Assembly: GCF_008364625.2 (NCBI RefSeq)
Contig: NZ_CP126604.1
Span: 3,844,001-3,908,000, forward strand
Length of the DNA: 64,000 nucleotides
Direction: 5' to 3'
Source of the DNA: Enterobacter dykesii
GTDB taxonomy: Bacteria; Pseudomonadota; Gammaproteobacteria; Enterobacterales; Enterobacteriaceae
Part shown: one piece after another, positions 39,944 through 48,516 of the stretch
How positions within the stretch are numbered: the first letter of the stretch is position 1
Layout of the letters: every line of letters begins with the position of its first letter
Position numbers and translations under genes: made by a program
The notes under the pieces: model-generated
What the model was told of the DNA's origin: nothing
Databases searched by the model: none
What the model saw: only the letters and a program-made list of their open reading frames with translations

Positions 39944-40462
39944 TTACAGGCCGATGGCCTTACGGTGTTCTGCCAGGCGATCGACGCCATCGACTTTGAG
40001 CACCATGTTGATGATGTCGATTTCGATGATCTCTTTGCCATCAATGGTCAGCTGGTAGTAAGCGCACTCGGTGGACATCTTGGTAGTGCCGCTCTCGCCC
40101 TGCTTGTTTTCACCGCCATCAAACTCTTTATGACGGCCGCGCATGACGATTTCGACGGCGGAGATTTCGCCGGTGTCATCGCGCTGATAAGAGCCGGTAA
40201 AGCGCAGCGGCACGCTGTCCGCGCCCGGAGAGGCATACTGTGCCCACAGCGCGGCGTCCGGCAGACCGCCAACGGTCCACTCCAGCGCCAGGGCATCATC
40301 GTCCAGGCCGAGGTCGACAGAGACCGAGCCCGGCATACCGCCGCCGCGATACTTCTCCAGCTTGCGGGTAAGCTTCGGTAAGGTGACAGACTCAACAACG
40401 CCCATATAGCTCAGGCCATCGTTGAACATATTCAGGTACTTAAGTTTGCGTGGTAACGCCAT
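39944..40462 (-). CDS. Major tail tube protein gpFII
   Basis: A 172-residue tube protein, the length of P2 FII. It begins ALPRKLKYLNMFNDGLSYMG and has the family EKYRGGGMPGSVSVDLGLD near residue 35 and ITNMV-like C-terminal segment (IDIINMVLKVDGVDRLAEHR). It forms the inner tube that is driven through the target envelope. It directly follows the sheath gene FI. Confidence 0.94.
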   Translation of the reverse strand: MALPRKLKYLNMFNDGLSYMGVVESVTLPKLTRKLEKYRGGGMPGSVSVDLGLDDDALALEWTVGGLPDAALWAQYASPGADSVPLRFTGSYQRDDTGEISAVEIVMRGRHKEFDGGENKQGESGTTKMSTECAYYQLTIDGKEIIEIDIINMVLKVDGVDRLAEHRKAIGL

Positions 40463-40473
40463 GCTTCAGCTCC

Positions 40474-41661
40474 TTAGCTGTTAACCGAATCTGACAGGTC
40501 TGCCAGATAGGTGTCGGTGATTCGCTGGCGCAGGGTCAGATTTTCCAGCGGCGGGACGGGGGTGTAGTCGTAATCGATATACAGTTTCCCCGCTTTCAGG
40601 GTGGTTGCATCGTTCGACTCAGGGTCATACCAGCAGGAGCCGTCGACGATATAGCCGTTGGTTTTCAGCTCGCGGAACTTGGCGTTAATACCGGAAACGA
40701 TGTCGCGAATAAGCGTTGGGGTGATGGGTTTATCCATCGCCCACGCGTGCGCTTCCGCCATGGTATCGGCCAGCACCTGTGCGGTACGGGTGTAGTTTTC
40801 AAAGACGAATAACGGGTCGTCTGAGCAGGTACGGTTACCCCAGAATTTGAAGCCGTCGTTGCGAATCAACGTGGTAACGCCAGCCTGGTTAAGCAGGTTC
40901 GCGTCGGTAGCCTGTTCCTGCAGATCCCAGGAGACAGAGGCGCTTACGCCCGTAACGCCGTTGACGCCAACGTTTGACAGGGTTTTATGCCAGCCGATTG
41001 TCTGGTCGATTTTGGCGCGCAGGCCAAGCGCACGGGCGGTAGCCCAGGCCGTTGTCGTTGCGTTCGTGGTGGTATCCCAAGCCAGAAAATCAGGATGGAT
41101 AACCATCAGCTCGCGCTGGCTGAAGTTTTTGCGGTAGTTGATCGCCTCAGAAATGGTTTTACATCCCCACGCGCTGACATAGCCGAACGCGCGCAGGCTC
41201 TGGCACATAGCGGCCAGTGCGGTCGCCACTTCCTGAGAGTCCAGCCCCGGCACGCCGAGAATACGCGGCTTAACGCCGGTTACCGTTTTCGCGGTCAAAA
41301 GCGCCTTCAGGCCGGTGTATTTACCGTTTTCATCGGTGGTACCGATGATGTTGGAAACGGTCTGCTTGCGCGCCTCTGCCGGGGTTTCAGCGGTGCCTTC
41401 GGCCACGCGAACAACCACGACAACCGGTTTGCACTGGTCGGCGATCGCCTGCAGAGAAGCGGACAGCGTCCCCGCCTTGCCGGCTTTCGCAATCGCGTTT
41501 TGCACGTTGGTAATGAGCACGGGCTCGTTTAAAGGAAATGTCTTGTCGTCAGCATCGCTGGCCGTACAGACCATGCCGATGATTGCCGTCGAGACGGTGG
41601 AAATGGTGCGGGTGCCATCGTTGATTTCGATAACTTCCACGCCGTGGTGATAGTCGCCCAT
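40474..41661 (-). CDS. Contractile tail sheath protein gpFI
   Basis: A 395-residue sheath protein, one shorter than P2 FI. ATG at 41661 ([18 protein letters not shown]) lies eight bases behind AAGGAG; frames extending further upstream run through the late promoter and are not expected to be translated. [18 protein letters not shown] near 18, [10 protein letters not shown] near 165 and [14 protein letters not shown] near 337 are typical. Its presence means the tail is contractile, as in R-type bacteriocins. It starts the FI-FII-E-T-U-D operon. Confidence 0.95.
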   Translation of the reverse strand: MGDYHHGVEVIEINDGTRTISTVSTAIIGMVCTASDADDKTFPLNEPVLITNVQNAIAKAGKAGTLSASLQAIADQCKPVVVVVRVAEGTAETPAEARKQTVSNIIGTTDENGKYTGLKALLTAKTVTGVKPRILGVPGLDSQEVATALAAMCQSLRAFGYVSAWGCKTISEAINYRKNFSQRELMVIHPDFLAWDTTTNATTTAWATARALGLRAKIDQTIGWHKTLSNVGVNGVTGVSASVSWDLQEQATDANLLNQAGVTTLIRNDGFKFWGNRTCSDDPLFVFENYTRTAQVLADTMAEAHAWAMDKPITPTLIRDIVSGINAKFRELKTNGYIVDGSCWYDPESNDATTLKAGKLYIDYDYTPVPPLENLTLRQRITDTYLADLSDSVNS

Positions 41662-41692
41662 CCGGTTAACTCCTTCGTTTATTGGTGAGACT

Positions 41693-41752
41693 ATTGTCTG
41701 TGGAGCGCGCGATGGATGCGACGTATTGGGGTTGGGGAAAGGATTACACAAC
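41693..41752 (-). promoter_or_regulatory. Putative Ogr-dependent late promoter for FI
   Basis: On the minus strand GTTGT-N12-CCAAC (41752-41731) forms the imperfect dyad expected for Ogr/Delta proteins (TGT-N12-ACA type). A GACAAT -10 hexamer follows at 41698-41693, so the dyad centre is about 55 bases before the predicted start of transcription, as in P2 late promoters. This corresponds to P2 PF. Confidence 0.6.
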
Positions 41753-41756
41753 AAAC

Positions 41757-41783
41757 GAAAAACCCTCCGGAATGGAGGGTTTG
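41757..41783 (-). terminator. Terminator behind tail fibre assembly gene G
   Basis: Minus-strand AAACCCTCC-attcc-GGAGGGTTT followed by TT. It ends the V-to-G transcript just before the FI promoter. Confidence 0.8.
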
Positions 41784-41786
41784 GGT

Positions 41787-42425
41787 TTAGTCAGGCAATG
41801 GTACGATCTTGCTGACTCCTATCTCTGTATCAGGTAATGGAGGCCAGTCCGGTTTACTCACGTCAACACGGCTCAATAACACACGGAATTTTTTCCACGT
41901 CTGCAGCTTCACAGCGTCTTCCTCGGTCGCCATATCTAGCTCAATCGCATCCTGAAGCATGGTAATCGCATTATTTGCCTGAGTTAACAGTTCCAGTTTT
42001 TTTCGTTGTGCTTCTGCCCGATAATCCACCGGAGCAAGGATTATCTTCCCGCCATCAAAAATAAACGCGCCACCTAGCGCATTATTTCCAGCATTTGTGA
42101 ATTCATCAGGCACATTGTCTGCCTCGACTTCCACGACAATCTGATTAATAGGAAAAATAGCGCTAGCATCGTAAGAAAAGTGAATGATCTTTTTTGATTG
42201 TGGATTAAAAGATATCTTAAGCGTATCTTTTGAAAGCGTCTTTAACCATCGATACCAATCATTGCCATACTCATCTTTCAAAAAAACAATATTTACCCCA
42301 GGAGATTTCGCAATATAATATAGCTCAAGTTCCTCCTGTGAAAGTTTAGCCACTTTGTCAGCAGTATACTCTCCCCATTTGTCTAACGGGTTATATTTTT
42401 CGAATACACCTGATTGCATTGTCAT
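41787..42425 (-). CDS. Tail fibre assembly protein gpG
   Basis: A 212-residue chaperone for the tail fibre, recognised by position after H and by the C-terminal tail-fibre-assembly region ([18 protein letters not shown] ... [17 protein letters not shown] ... PDWPPLPD). ATG at 42425 overlaps the stop of H (TAATG). The N-terminal two thirds are noticeably AT-rich and unlike the neighbouring tail genes, in line with exchange as a unit with the end of H. Confidence 0.88.
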   Translation of the reverse strand: MTMQSGVFEKYNPLDKWGEYTADKVAKLSQEELELYYIAKSPGVNIVFLKDEYGNDWYRWLKTLSKDTLKISFNPQSKKIIHFSYDASAIFPINQIVVEVEADNVPDEFTNAGNNALGGAFIFDGGKIILAPVDYRAEAQRKKLELLTQANNAITMLQDAIELDMATEEDAVKLQTWKKFRVLLSRVDVSKPDWPPLPDTEIGVSKIVPLPD

Positions 42426-43984
42426 TAAGCCACCCACGCTGTGTACCAGTTTCCACCGATGTTATATTGAAGGGAGCGATATTGTACCGCTGTGTAATTC
42501 GTTTTTTGCTGCACAGCAGTGACTACCGTCCCGTTAGGTGCATATGCAAATTCATTATCATTATTTCCGTTTGTAGCGACTCCCGCCGATGCAAGCCTGA
42601 GCCCTCCTTGCAGGAAATTTGCAATAGTCCATGCTGTAGTTGCATAAGGGCTCAAATCCTGCTTTGGCGGTGGGTTGTTTGATGAATAGACACGTACTTT
42701 GCCGCCTGATTCAAATACACCTTGCCCTGAATAGATATTTCCACTACTCGCAATCGCTCCATCTGGAGCCACTGTTGCCAGAAGACGATTGTTGAGCCAT
42801 ATAGCAAATCCGGTGGCATCGGTACTTCCACCTCTCGTCAGGCCGATAGCCATCGAATTATCGTACCATTCGAATATAGCGCCAGAGACAATCCCACCGG
42901 GTCCTCCTGGCTGCGCGCTAATAAGCACTGAAGAGTTTCTTTCAGTTGGCACCGTTCCTACCCTGCCAAATCTGAATGTACCGTTATAATCTCCGCCATT
43001 CGCTGATACCGCGCCAACTTCGTCAGGGGTGGGTTTATTTGCGGCGTCATATTGTTTTATCCATGGTGACCACGTACCGCTGTATAGCGTACGGATATAT
43101 GAACGAGATCCAACATATATCCGGTAAACCTGTGTAATACCTGCGTGTTTATAAATCTCAAGCGCCCCGGCAACAGCCTCAGGATAGTTTTTCCCGGTTT
43201 GCGCCTGAGCGTTTGAGGGCTGATAATACAGTCCCGGTGTGGTGTAGGCATTCAGATCAGCAGCATTACCGATTTCCACAGCCTGAACATTAAAAATATC
43301 CTGGGCGGTAATACTGATATCTTCCGTCAGAGTATGTCCGTTAACCTTTCTTCCTGATGGCACACGACTATTAGCATTATCATTAGCTGCCTTTACCGCT
43401 TTCGGCGTCGCAGCCAGCACTTCTGAGGAACTGTCAGTCGCACTACTAAGCTGGGTAAACCCTTTAGCCGTTAGCGTGGCATCAGGATGGCGGCGAGATT
43501 GTTCATGATCTTCGAACTTCTCATCTACGTACTCCTCGGTCGCCATTACCGTAGACGTATCAATAGAGAGCTCGATAGAGGCAATATCACTGACCATGAT
43601 CACCATTCTCACAGTCTGCGCGCGCCCAGATCCCTCATCTAACAACGGCTTATAGCTTTCCGCCATGTTACCGACGGCAATCAGCGTGCCGGCATCATCG
43701 TAAAGCCCCATTTCTCGCATCCAGAAACCGCCGGTTTCTGGTGGAATGAGCAACTCCGCGATCACATAATTTTGATTCTTGCTGTCCTGGCTGATTTTGT
43801 TTAGCTCATGACGCCAAACCTCATTGACGAGTGTCGTCTGACTGGCATCGGGCACCGGTAATGCCCCCCCACCGTCACCCACGGCCATCGCGGTAAAATT
43901 CACTTTCTTCTTGTTCGGGACGGTCGCGGCAGCCAGTTTTTCGGCACCGGCTTTGGTGATAACCGTTTTATATTTCACTGTCAT
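42425..43984 (-). CDS. Tail fibre protein gpH with pyocin-knob-like domain
   Basis: A 519-residue fibre that should bind the receptor on the target cell. The N-terminus (TVKYKTVITKAGAEKLAAAT to about residue 160) is the baseplate-attaching domain of P2 gpH and R-pyocin fibres. A short repeat follows (HPDATLTAKGFTQLSSATDS), then a segment resembling the pyocin knob (AADLNAYTTPGLYYQPSNAQ ... SGTWSPWIKQYD, about 240-320). The rest, about 320-519, is a variable, AT-richer tip ending GNWYTAWVA. P2 gpH is longer (about 669 residues as I recall), so the fibre is shorter. Confidence 0.9.
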   Translation of the reverse strand: MTVKYKTVITKAGAEKLAAATVPNKKKVNFTAMAVGDGGGALPVPDASQTTLVNEVWRHELNKISQDSKNQNYVIAELLIPPETGGFWMREMGLYDDAGTLIAVGNMAESYKPLLDEGSGRAQTVRMVIMVSDIASIELSIDTSTVMATEEYVDEKFEDHEQSRRHPDATLTAKGFTQLSSATDSSSEVLAATPKAVKAANDNANSRVPSGRKVNGHTLTEDISITAQDIFNVQAVEIGNAADLNAYTTPGLYYQPSNAQAQTGKNYPEAVAGALEIYKHAGITQVYRIYVGSRSYIRTLYSGTWSPWIKQYDAANKPTPDEVGAVSANGGDYNGTFRFGRVGTVPTERNSSVLISAQPGGPGGIVSGAIFEWYDNSMAIGLTRGGSTDATGFAIWLNNRLLATVAPDGAIASSGNIYSGQGVFESGGKVRVYSSNNPPPKQDLSPYATTAWTIANFLQGGLRLASAGVATNGNNDNEFAYAPNGTVVTAVQQKTNYTAVQYRSLQYNIGGNWYTAWVA

Positions 43985-43995
43985 TCTGCTCTCAC

Positions 43996-44526
43996 TTATC
44001 CGGGGTAAACCGTGATGATGTCGCCGTCATAGCTCAGGGCACCGGTATAGAGATAACCCGGAATGTCCTGGATGATATTCAGGCCAATAAGGTGGCGGCT
44101 GGCAGGCTTCGCATCGGCGATAAGCCTCTCCATTTCGTAATACATTTCCTCGGTGATGCCCGTGTCCAACACGCCGATATCAAGGCGGAAGGTGCCGGGC
44201 GGATCGTTGGTTTGCCACCACTCGGTGACGTTAATCAGATAGCCAAGCGGCTCCACCACGCGGCGCACGGCGCCAATCGTTCCCTTGTGGGCATGAATAA
44301 ACCACGCGGCGCGGATCACCTCCCGTTTGGTGGCTTCTGGCCAGTTTTCATCCCAGCGGTCAACCGAAAACGCCCACGCCAGCCAGGGCAGCAAATTTGC
44401 CGGGCAGGTGTCCGCGTTCCAGAGATGGCGCAGCGGAACCGGCGTATTTTCGATGTCCGCACAGGCGCGCGCCGCCGCCACTTCAAGCGGTGACGAGCCA
44501 ACCGGTAGAAGACGCGTATTACTCAT
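43996..44526 (-). CDS. Baseplate protein gpI
   Basis: A 176-residue P2 gpI homologue. It begins SNTRLLPVGSSPLEVAAARA and has LRHLWNADTCPANLLPWLAW near residue 33 and RREVIRAAWFIHAHKGT-like segment near 66, both diagnostic. It joins the wedge of the baseplate to the tail fibre. It overlaps the end of J and is followed by H. Confidence 0.93.
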   Translation of the reverse strand: MSNTRLLPVGSSPLEVAAARACADIENTPVPLRHLWNADTCPANLLPWLAWAFSVDRWDENWPEATKREVIRAAWFIHAHKGTIGAVRRVVEPLGYLINVTEWWQTNDPPGTFRLDIGVLDTGITEEMYYEMERLIADAKPASRHLIGLNIIQDIPGYLYTGALSYDGDIITVYPG

Positions 44527-45427
44527 CGTTTCCCCCCACGGTTACGCTGTAGTGGCTGCACCATGAGGCCTGCGTTTCATCAAGTACGATGTCTGCCGCG
44601 GGTGCTGTCAGCTCCACCCTCTGCACCCCTTCAACGTGAAGGGCAGCGTAAATGGCGGACTTGCGGATATCGCGTCCCAGCCGATGCTGAGCCGTGATGT
44701 AGGTCTGTAATCGGGCTCTTGCCGCATTGAGTACCGGTTCACTTTCGGGACCGGGAAAAAGGAAAAGCGATGCTTCAATGTTGTAGTCGACAATGTTGGC
44801 CGACTGGACGGTCACGCGGTCGGCGACGGGCCTGACGTCCTCATCGTTCAGCGCATTGCGAACAACAGCGAGCAGTTCCTCAGACGCTACGCCGTTATTC
44901 TCCCGGGAGAGCACGGAGACCGTGACGTTCGCCGGCTGTGGGCTGATCACAGAAATGTCCGCCACCCGGCCATCTGCACTGCGACCATGGAACTGATACG
45001 CCCCTGTTGAACCGGCCACGCTCAGCCCTTCCGGCGCCTGCTGGATACGCAGACGAAAGTCGGTATCGGACTCCATGATCGCTGGCGTGGGCGGAAACGT
45101 GGTGTCGTCGGCAGGCGTAATCACCAGACGCTCAAGATTAGCGTTTGCCCCAATCTGGTCCAGATCGCTGCCTGCGGCATAGGCCAGCATGACCGCACGC
45201 GCAGCCTCATTAACCCGCTGGCGCCAGATAACTTCCCGGTAGGCATTCTCCTGCAGCAGCTTCACAATCGGCTCGGATTCCAGCGTCAGCGTCCGTGCAA
45301 TCGCTTCTCGCTCCTCTTCCGGATAGAGGGAGACAAAGGTGGCCTTTCGTTCTGCCAACAGCGTTTCATAATCCACCTCCTCCACGACATCAGGCGCGGC
45401 GAGCTGGCTCAGATCAACAATAGCCAT
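44519..45427 (-). CDS. Baseplate assembly protein gpJ
   Basis: A 302-residue baseplate wedge protein of the P2 gpJ family. ATG at 45427 gives MAIVDLSQLAAPDVVEEVDY; the frame is open upstream through W but that part is the shadow of W. LLQENAYREVIWRQRVNEAA near 55, AAGSDLDQIGANANLERL near 80 and VTVQSANIVDYNIEASL near 200 fit the family. It has a 5-base gap from W and an 8-base overlap with I. Confidence 0.93.
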   Translation of the reverse strand: MAIVDLSQLAAPDVVEEVDYETLLAERKATFVSLYPEEEREAIARTLTLESEPIVKLLQENAYREVIWRQRVNEAARAVMLAYAAGSDLDQIGANANLERLVITPADDTTFPPTPAIMESDTDFRLRIQQAPEGLSVAGSTGAYQFHGRSADGRVADISVISPQPANVTVSVLSRENNGVASEELLAVVRNALNDEDVRPVADRVTVQSANIVDYNIEASLFLFPGPESEPVLNAARARLQTYITAQHRLGRDIRKSAIYAALHVEGVQRVELTAPAADIVLDETQASWCSHYSVTVGGNDE

Positions 45428-45432
45428 AGCGT

Positions 45433-45783
45433 TTAACTCAGTGAAATGGTGATAGAAAAGGATTGTCCGGATGTCGGGCGTGTGCCGGTGATATCGACAT
45501 ACAACGTCCCGTCGTTTTCCGAACGCTCGAAAGTGATGGCCGTCAGGCTTATTCGCGGCTCCCATTTCTGGATGGCGGAATAACAGGCGGCCATGATTTG
45601 CAGACGCAGCGCCGGGCTCTGCGGCCTGTCGATCATCGCCGCCAGCAGCGAGCCGTAATCCCGGCGCATGACCCGCGAGCCAATCGGCGTAACCAGAATG
45701 TCGCGCACGCTTTGCCGGATGTGTTCCGCCTCTGAAATGCTAAGCCCGGTCTGCCTGTTCATCCCCCTGTAAAGCACCGTCAT
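45433..45783 (-). CDS. Baseplate wedge protein gpW (gp25-like)
   Basis: A 116-residue GPW/gp25-family protein. It contains SISEAEHIRQSVRDILVTPI and GSRVMRRDYGSLLAAMIDRP, the family core that binds sheath and wedge. Its ATG overlaps the stop of V by four bases (ATGA), so V-W are coupled. Confidence 0.94.
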   Translation of the reverse strand: MTVLYRGMNRQTGLSISEAEHIRQSVRDILVTPIGSRVMRRDYGSLLAAMIDRPQSPALRLQIMAACYSAIQKWEPRISLTAITFERSENDGTLYVDITGTRPTSGQSFSITISLS

Positions 45784-46421
45784 TGTGTCCCCTTAGTCCA
45801 GCTTCCACCGCTTTGCACACTGCCGTGCGCGTGGTTATCCACCTGCACCCCGTTTGAGGTGAATTTACCGCCGGAATGCTCAATATTTCCGGCCATCACG
45901 CCGCCCTTCTGCACTTCAAGAGAGGCAGTAATTAACCTGTTGGTACACACCACTTCAGGCGTATCCAGCGTGATGCGGGACGTTGACGTCACCCTCACCT
46001 CCGGCACGGTGGCGGTCAGCGATTCAGAGGCGGTAATGTCGGCCGTTTTAATGCCTGCAACCGTCAGCGCCCCGCGCCCGGGTTCGTACTCGATCACCGC
46101 GCCATCCGGAAACGAGACGTGGAATGCATCAGGTGACCCGGACGGCGCAGGATGGTCGTCAGAGAAAATGCCGGGCAGCACAAAGGCGGTATCAAGCTCG
46201 CCGCCGATGGCCAGCAGCAGCACCTGCTCTCCCTCGGAAGGGGCCCACCACACGCGCGAACGTCCCGCGCGACAGGTGAGCCAGTTCAGCCAGGTGGTTT
46301 TCATCCCGCCGGTCTGGACACGACAAAGCCCTCTGTTGAGGTCAACATCGGTCACAACACCGATACGAATAAGATTGCGGATCGCGCGAGCGATGCCGTT
46401 CATGGAAGTTAATGTATTCAT
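45780..46421 (-). CDS. Baseplate spike protein gpV
   Basis: The 213-residue trimeric membrane-piercing spike. The N-terminal OB-fold (VTDVDLNRGLCRVQTGGMKT; AGRSRVWWAPSEGEQVLLLA) is followed by a beta-helix. The C-terminal tip DNHAHGSVQSGG has a His-x-His motif; P2 gpV coordinates an iron ion at its apex with a similar pair. Length is close to P2 gpV (211). It heads the V-W-J-I-H-G transcript. Confidence 0.94.
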   Translation of the reverse strand: MNTLTSMNGIARAIRNLIRIGVVTDVDLNRGLCRVQTGGMKTTWLNWLTCRAGRSRVWWAPSEGEQVLLLAIGGELDTAFVLPGIFSDDHPAPSGSPDAFHVSFPDGAVIEYEPGRGALTVAGIKTADITASESLTATVPEVRVTSTSRITLDTPEVVCTNRLITASLEVQKGGVMAGNIEHSGGKFTSNGVQVDNHAHGSVQSGGSWTKGTQ

Positions 46422-46465
46422 GAGAAGAGAATGCCGTTCAGGAGGAACGGCAGCAACGAGACGGG

Positions 46466-46487
46466 GTTTTCTGCGGGATGATACAAC
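46466..46487 (-). promoter_or_regulatory. Possible Ogr site before V
   Basis: Minus-strand GTTGT-N12-AAAAC shares its first half exactly with the sites before FI and X. Its centre is only 55 bases before the V start codon, which would put the transcript start at the ATG, so this is the weakest of the three. Confidence 0.3.
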
Positions 46488-46526
46488 AAGCGGTCCAGAC
46501 GCCAGGCGGCCTTTAGCGCGGGGAAA

Positions 46527-46994
46527 TTAGTCCTCCCACTGGCTGACGAGCTCGCCGTTGACGTACAGCGCCTTCGGCCGCGTGACGGGCTCCGGCAGCG
46601 GCGGCTCGGGGGAATACGTCGCGTGGAGAGCGCCCTGCTCCTGGGAAACAAGAATACGCTCGGTTAACTGCACGCTGATGGTGATATCCATCGTATCGTC
46701 ATCGTTTAAGACGATCGCGAAGGTGTAACCGTTTTTGCGTCCTTCATCGAGGGTAAAAATATCCGGCTGGTTTTCCCGAAGCCAGGACAGTACCGGGACG
46801 AAAAATCCCTCGCTGTCGCCGGTGAAGCCGCTGACCTTCGCGCTCAGCGCATACCGCTTTTCAAAGGAGAGCGAGGAGGCCAGCCGGGCGTCAATATTAC
46901 CGCCTCCGACCGACATCTGCAGGCGCTCCGGGTTGGCATTGAGTTGGGGGATCGCGTCAATTAATGCCTGACGCAGGCTCTTGAGTTTGTGCAT
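46527..46994 (-). CDS. Tail completion protein gpR
   Basis: A 155-residue P2 gpR homologue of identical length. ATG at 46994 (MHKLKSLRQALIDAIPQL) is the family start. NGYTFAIVLNDDDTMDITI near 100 and PEPPLPEPVTRPKALYVNGE near the C-terminus are characteristic. Tail completion gene S, which follows R in P2, is missing: V begins 105 bases after R ends. Confidence 0.92.
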   Translation of the reverse strand: MHKLKSLRQALIDAIPQLNANPERLQMSVGGGNIDARLASSLSFEKRYALSAKVSGFTGDSEGFFVPVLSWLRENQPDIFTLDEGRKNGYTFAIVLNDDDTMDITISVQLTERILVSQEQGALHATYSPEPPLPEPVTRPKALYVNGELVSQWED

Positions 46995-47247
46995 CGAGTT
47001 TATCCTGACAGTCTTTGATGGTTTCAACCTGCAGCGCGCAGGCGATAAGGGCGTATTCCAGCCTGCGAATATCCGCGCTGAGATCGCCGTTAGTGGCGGG
47101 TTCGCTTCCCGGCATCGGGCAGCGGCTCACCTTCGGGCAGGCGTTGTAAACAATGGGCTGCGGAGGCGCAGGCGGTGCGGGTGTGCAACCTGCGGACAGC
47201 ATCAGGCAGCTGAGCGGTATACCAGCGGCGTAACGCTTCATTTTCAT
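46957..47247 (-). CDS. Outer-membrane spanin subunit LysC (Rz1-like)
   Basis: A 96-residue lipoprotein. MKMKRYAAGIPLSCLMLSAG leads to a lipobox LSAGC and a Pro-rich mature start (TPAPPAPPQP), the pattern of o-spanins. It is encoded in a different frame and overlaps the C-terminal part of lysB by 158 bases, the nested arrangement seen in P2. With LysB it would fuse inner and outer membranes in the last step of lysis. Confidence 0.85.
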   Translation of the reverse strand: MKMKRYAAGIPLSCLMLSAGCTPAPPAPPQPIVYNACPKVSRCPMPGSEPATNGDLSADIRRLEYALIACALQVETIKDCQDKLDAQTQEPASGIN

Positions 47248-47515
47248 TGAGTAATCTCCCGATAGTCGCTTCCCGTCTTGCTCTCTCCTCGCCCGCAGTA
47301 ACAAGCTCCTCACGGAGCCTGACCTGGGCGTTTTCATTTGCTCTGGCCATCCGCTGCGACAGGGACAGCTGCTGGTTAAGCGTGGCGAGGGCCGTTTTTT
47401 GCTCGCTGGCGACCCGATTGGCCGTAGCTAAGGAACGGGACAGGTTCAGGTTGTCATGACGAAGCCACAGCGCGATGGCCAGCAGCCCGGCCAGCGCCAG
47501 CATGAGCGTTCTCAT
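47090..47515 (-). CDS. Inner-membrane spanin subunit LysB (Rz-like)
   Basis: A 141-residue protein with one N-terminal membrane segment (MRTLMLALAGLLAIALWLR) and a periplasmic coiled coil (SLATANRVASEQKTALATLN onward), typical of i-spanins. ATG at 47515 overlaps the endolysin stop (ATGA). The end of the gene also encodes LysC in another frame. Confidence 0.87.
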   Translation of the reverse strand: MRTLMLALAGLLAIALWLRHDNLNLSRSLATANRVASEQKTALATLNQQLSLSQRMARANENAQVRLREELVTAGEERARREATIGRLLNENEALRRWYTAQLPDAVRRLHTRTACASAAHCLQRLPEGEPLPDAGKRTRH

Positions 47516-48021
47516 GGCAGCCCCTTCATGCACCAGGCCTTCTCGCGGACGCGACGGTTTTCCAGGCCGGCATTTTTGACGCCGTTAACGTACACCCAGC
47601 GGGTAAGCTGCCCGCATGCCTGCAGCCACTGTTTACGTTTGATAAAGGACACCAGCGTCGAACGGCAGGCAGCGCCTGCGCCGACATTAAAGGTAAAACT
47701 CACCAGCGCGTCATAGACCCGGGGCGGCATCTCCACCGGCGCACACGCCGCCAGACGCCGCTCAACGTTGAGCACATCAGCGACCAGATTTACCGCAGCC
47801 TCACGCTCGGTAATGTCCCGCGTCGGCACAACGTTTGCCGTGTGGCCAATGCCGGACGTCCATACGCCAGCGCTACACCGGTAGGGCGAGAGGCGACATC
47901 CTTCGAGATCGGCAATCAACGCCAATCCTTCCGGGGACGTTTTCAGTAATCGAAAGTCAGGCATCAGCACCGCCAGGGCCAGCACGCCGGCGACGCTGCA
48001 ACGCTTAATGATTGAGTTCAC
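47512..48021 (-). CDS. SAR endolysin K (glycoside hydrolase 24)
   Basis: A 169-residue muramidase with an N-terminal signal-anchor-release segment (KRCSVAGVLALAVLMPDF). The catalytic triad spacing E-x8-C-x5-T is exact (EGCRLSPYRCSAGVWTSG), with Cys in place of the Asp of T4 lysozyme, as in P1/21-like SAR enzymes. GTG at 48021 is preferred because a GAAGAG site lies six bases before it and the product then matches P2-family K proteins; a TTG 24 bases upstream is possible. It overlaps holin gene Y. Confidence 0.9.
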   Translation of the reverse strand: MNSIIKRCSVAGVLALAVLMPDFRLLKTSPEGLALIADLEGCRLSPYRCSAGVWTSGIGHTANVVPTRDITEREAAVNLVADVLNVERRLAACAPVEMPPRVYDALVSFTFNVGAGAACRSTLVSFIKRKQWLQACGQLTRWVYVNGVKNAGLENRRVREKAWCMKGLP

Positions 48022-48226
48022 GAATGCTCTTCTTATCGAGGCCAAGAGACTGGAGATAGCGCCAGGTTTTTCGCTTAAACCAGTAATTCGTTAATGCGGT
48101 AAAAATGGCGCACAGACTCCCCACGTACAGCGCGACTTTTTCAGGAGACATCGCCCCGAACCAGGCCAGCGCCACGGCCAGCCAGTAGGCGATAACCGTG
48201 GTGATTTTCTCCAGGCTCAGTCCCAT
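48005..48226 (-). CDS. Holin gpY (HP1-type)
   Basis: A 73-residue membrane protein with two hydrophobic segments (KITTVIAYWLAVALAWFGAM; VALYVGSLCAIFTALTNYW) and a basic tail (FKRKTWRYLQSLGLDKKS). It is placed between X and the endolysin, as in P2-like phages. Paired with a SAR endolysin it probably depolarises the membrane (pinholin-like) rather than exporting the enzyme. Confidence 0.85.
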   Translation of the reverse strand: MGLSLEKITTVIAYWLAVALAWFGAMSPEKVALYVGSLCAIFTALTNYWFKRKTWRYLQSLGLDKKSIRELNH

Positions 48227-48420
48227 AGGTTTATGGATTCTTTTGTGGGGGCGCTATTTACCTCCGGCATCTCTACCGGCGTGCCGTGAGGCAAGATAAC
48301 GCCTAAATCCGCGAGGCCAGGATTGGCCTTCAGAACGGCTTCAACGACGCCAGCCGTGCGCCCATAAAAGCGGGCGCAAACGGCATCAAGCGTGTCCCCC
48401 TGCATTGCATAGATTTTCAT
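48217..48420 (-). CDS. Tail protein gpX
   Basis: A 67-residue P2 gpX homologue with a LysM-like fold (MKIYAMQGDTLDAVCARFYG ... NPGLADLGVILPHGTPVEMP). It is thought to act at the tail or baseplate. ATG at 48420 is chosen because the upstream frame has no family similarity. It overlaps Y by 10 bases. In P2 it follows head gene L; here it is the first late gene after the DinI/Tum-like gene. Confidence 0.92.
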   Translation of the reverse strand: MKIYAMQGDTLDAVCARFYGRTAGVVEAVLKANPGLADLGVILPHGTPVEMPEVNSAPTKESINLWD

Positions 48421-48494
48421 CAGACGCTCCCAACATCCGGTTTCCAGGTACTGTAGAGTTTCCCGGGCCAGCAGGCTTTTCGCTATCGCTGAGA

Positions 48495-48516
48495 GATGGA
48501 CAATCGCGGGCACAAC
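48495..48516 (-). promoter_or_regulatory. Putative Ogr site of a late promoter in front of X
   Basis: Minus-strand GTTGT-N12-CCATC, close to the FI site (GTTGT-N12-CCAAC). The centre is 85 bases before the X start codon, compared with 80 for FI. A weak -10 lies in the expected interval. P2 has no promoter between L and X, so this may be the relic of PO joined to X when the head genes were lost. Confidence 0.45.

Noticed and set aside
41662..41786. Cargo gene between G and FI, a known insertion place in P2 (Z/fun)
   Set aside because: The interval holds only a terminator and the FI promoter; no gene fits.
46418..46651. 77-codon frame overlapping the end of R and reaching V, as a remnant of gene S
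   Set aside because: Its sequence does not resemble gpS, and most of it is antisense-like Arg/Ser-rich shadow of R.
48421..48513. Upstream extension of X (31 extra residues) as the end of head gene L
   Set aside because: The translated extension does not resemble the gpL C-terminus I know and contains the likely promoter region.
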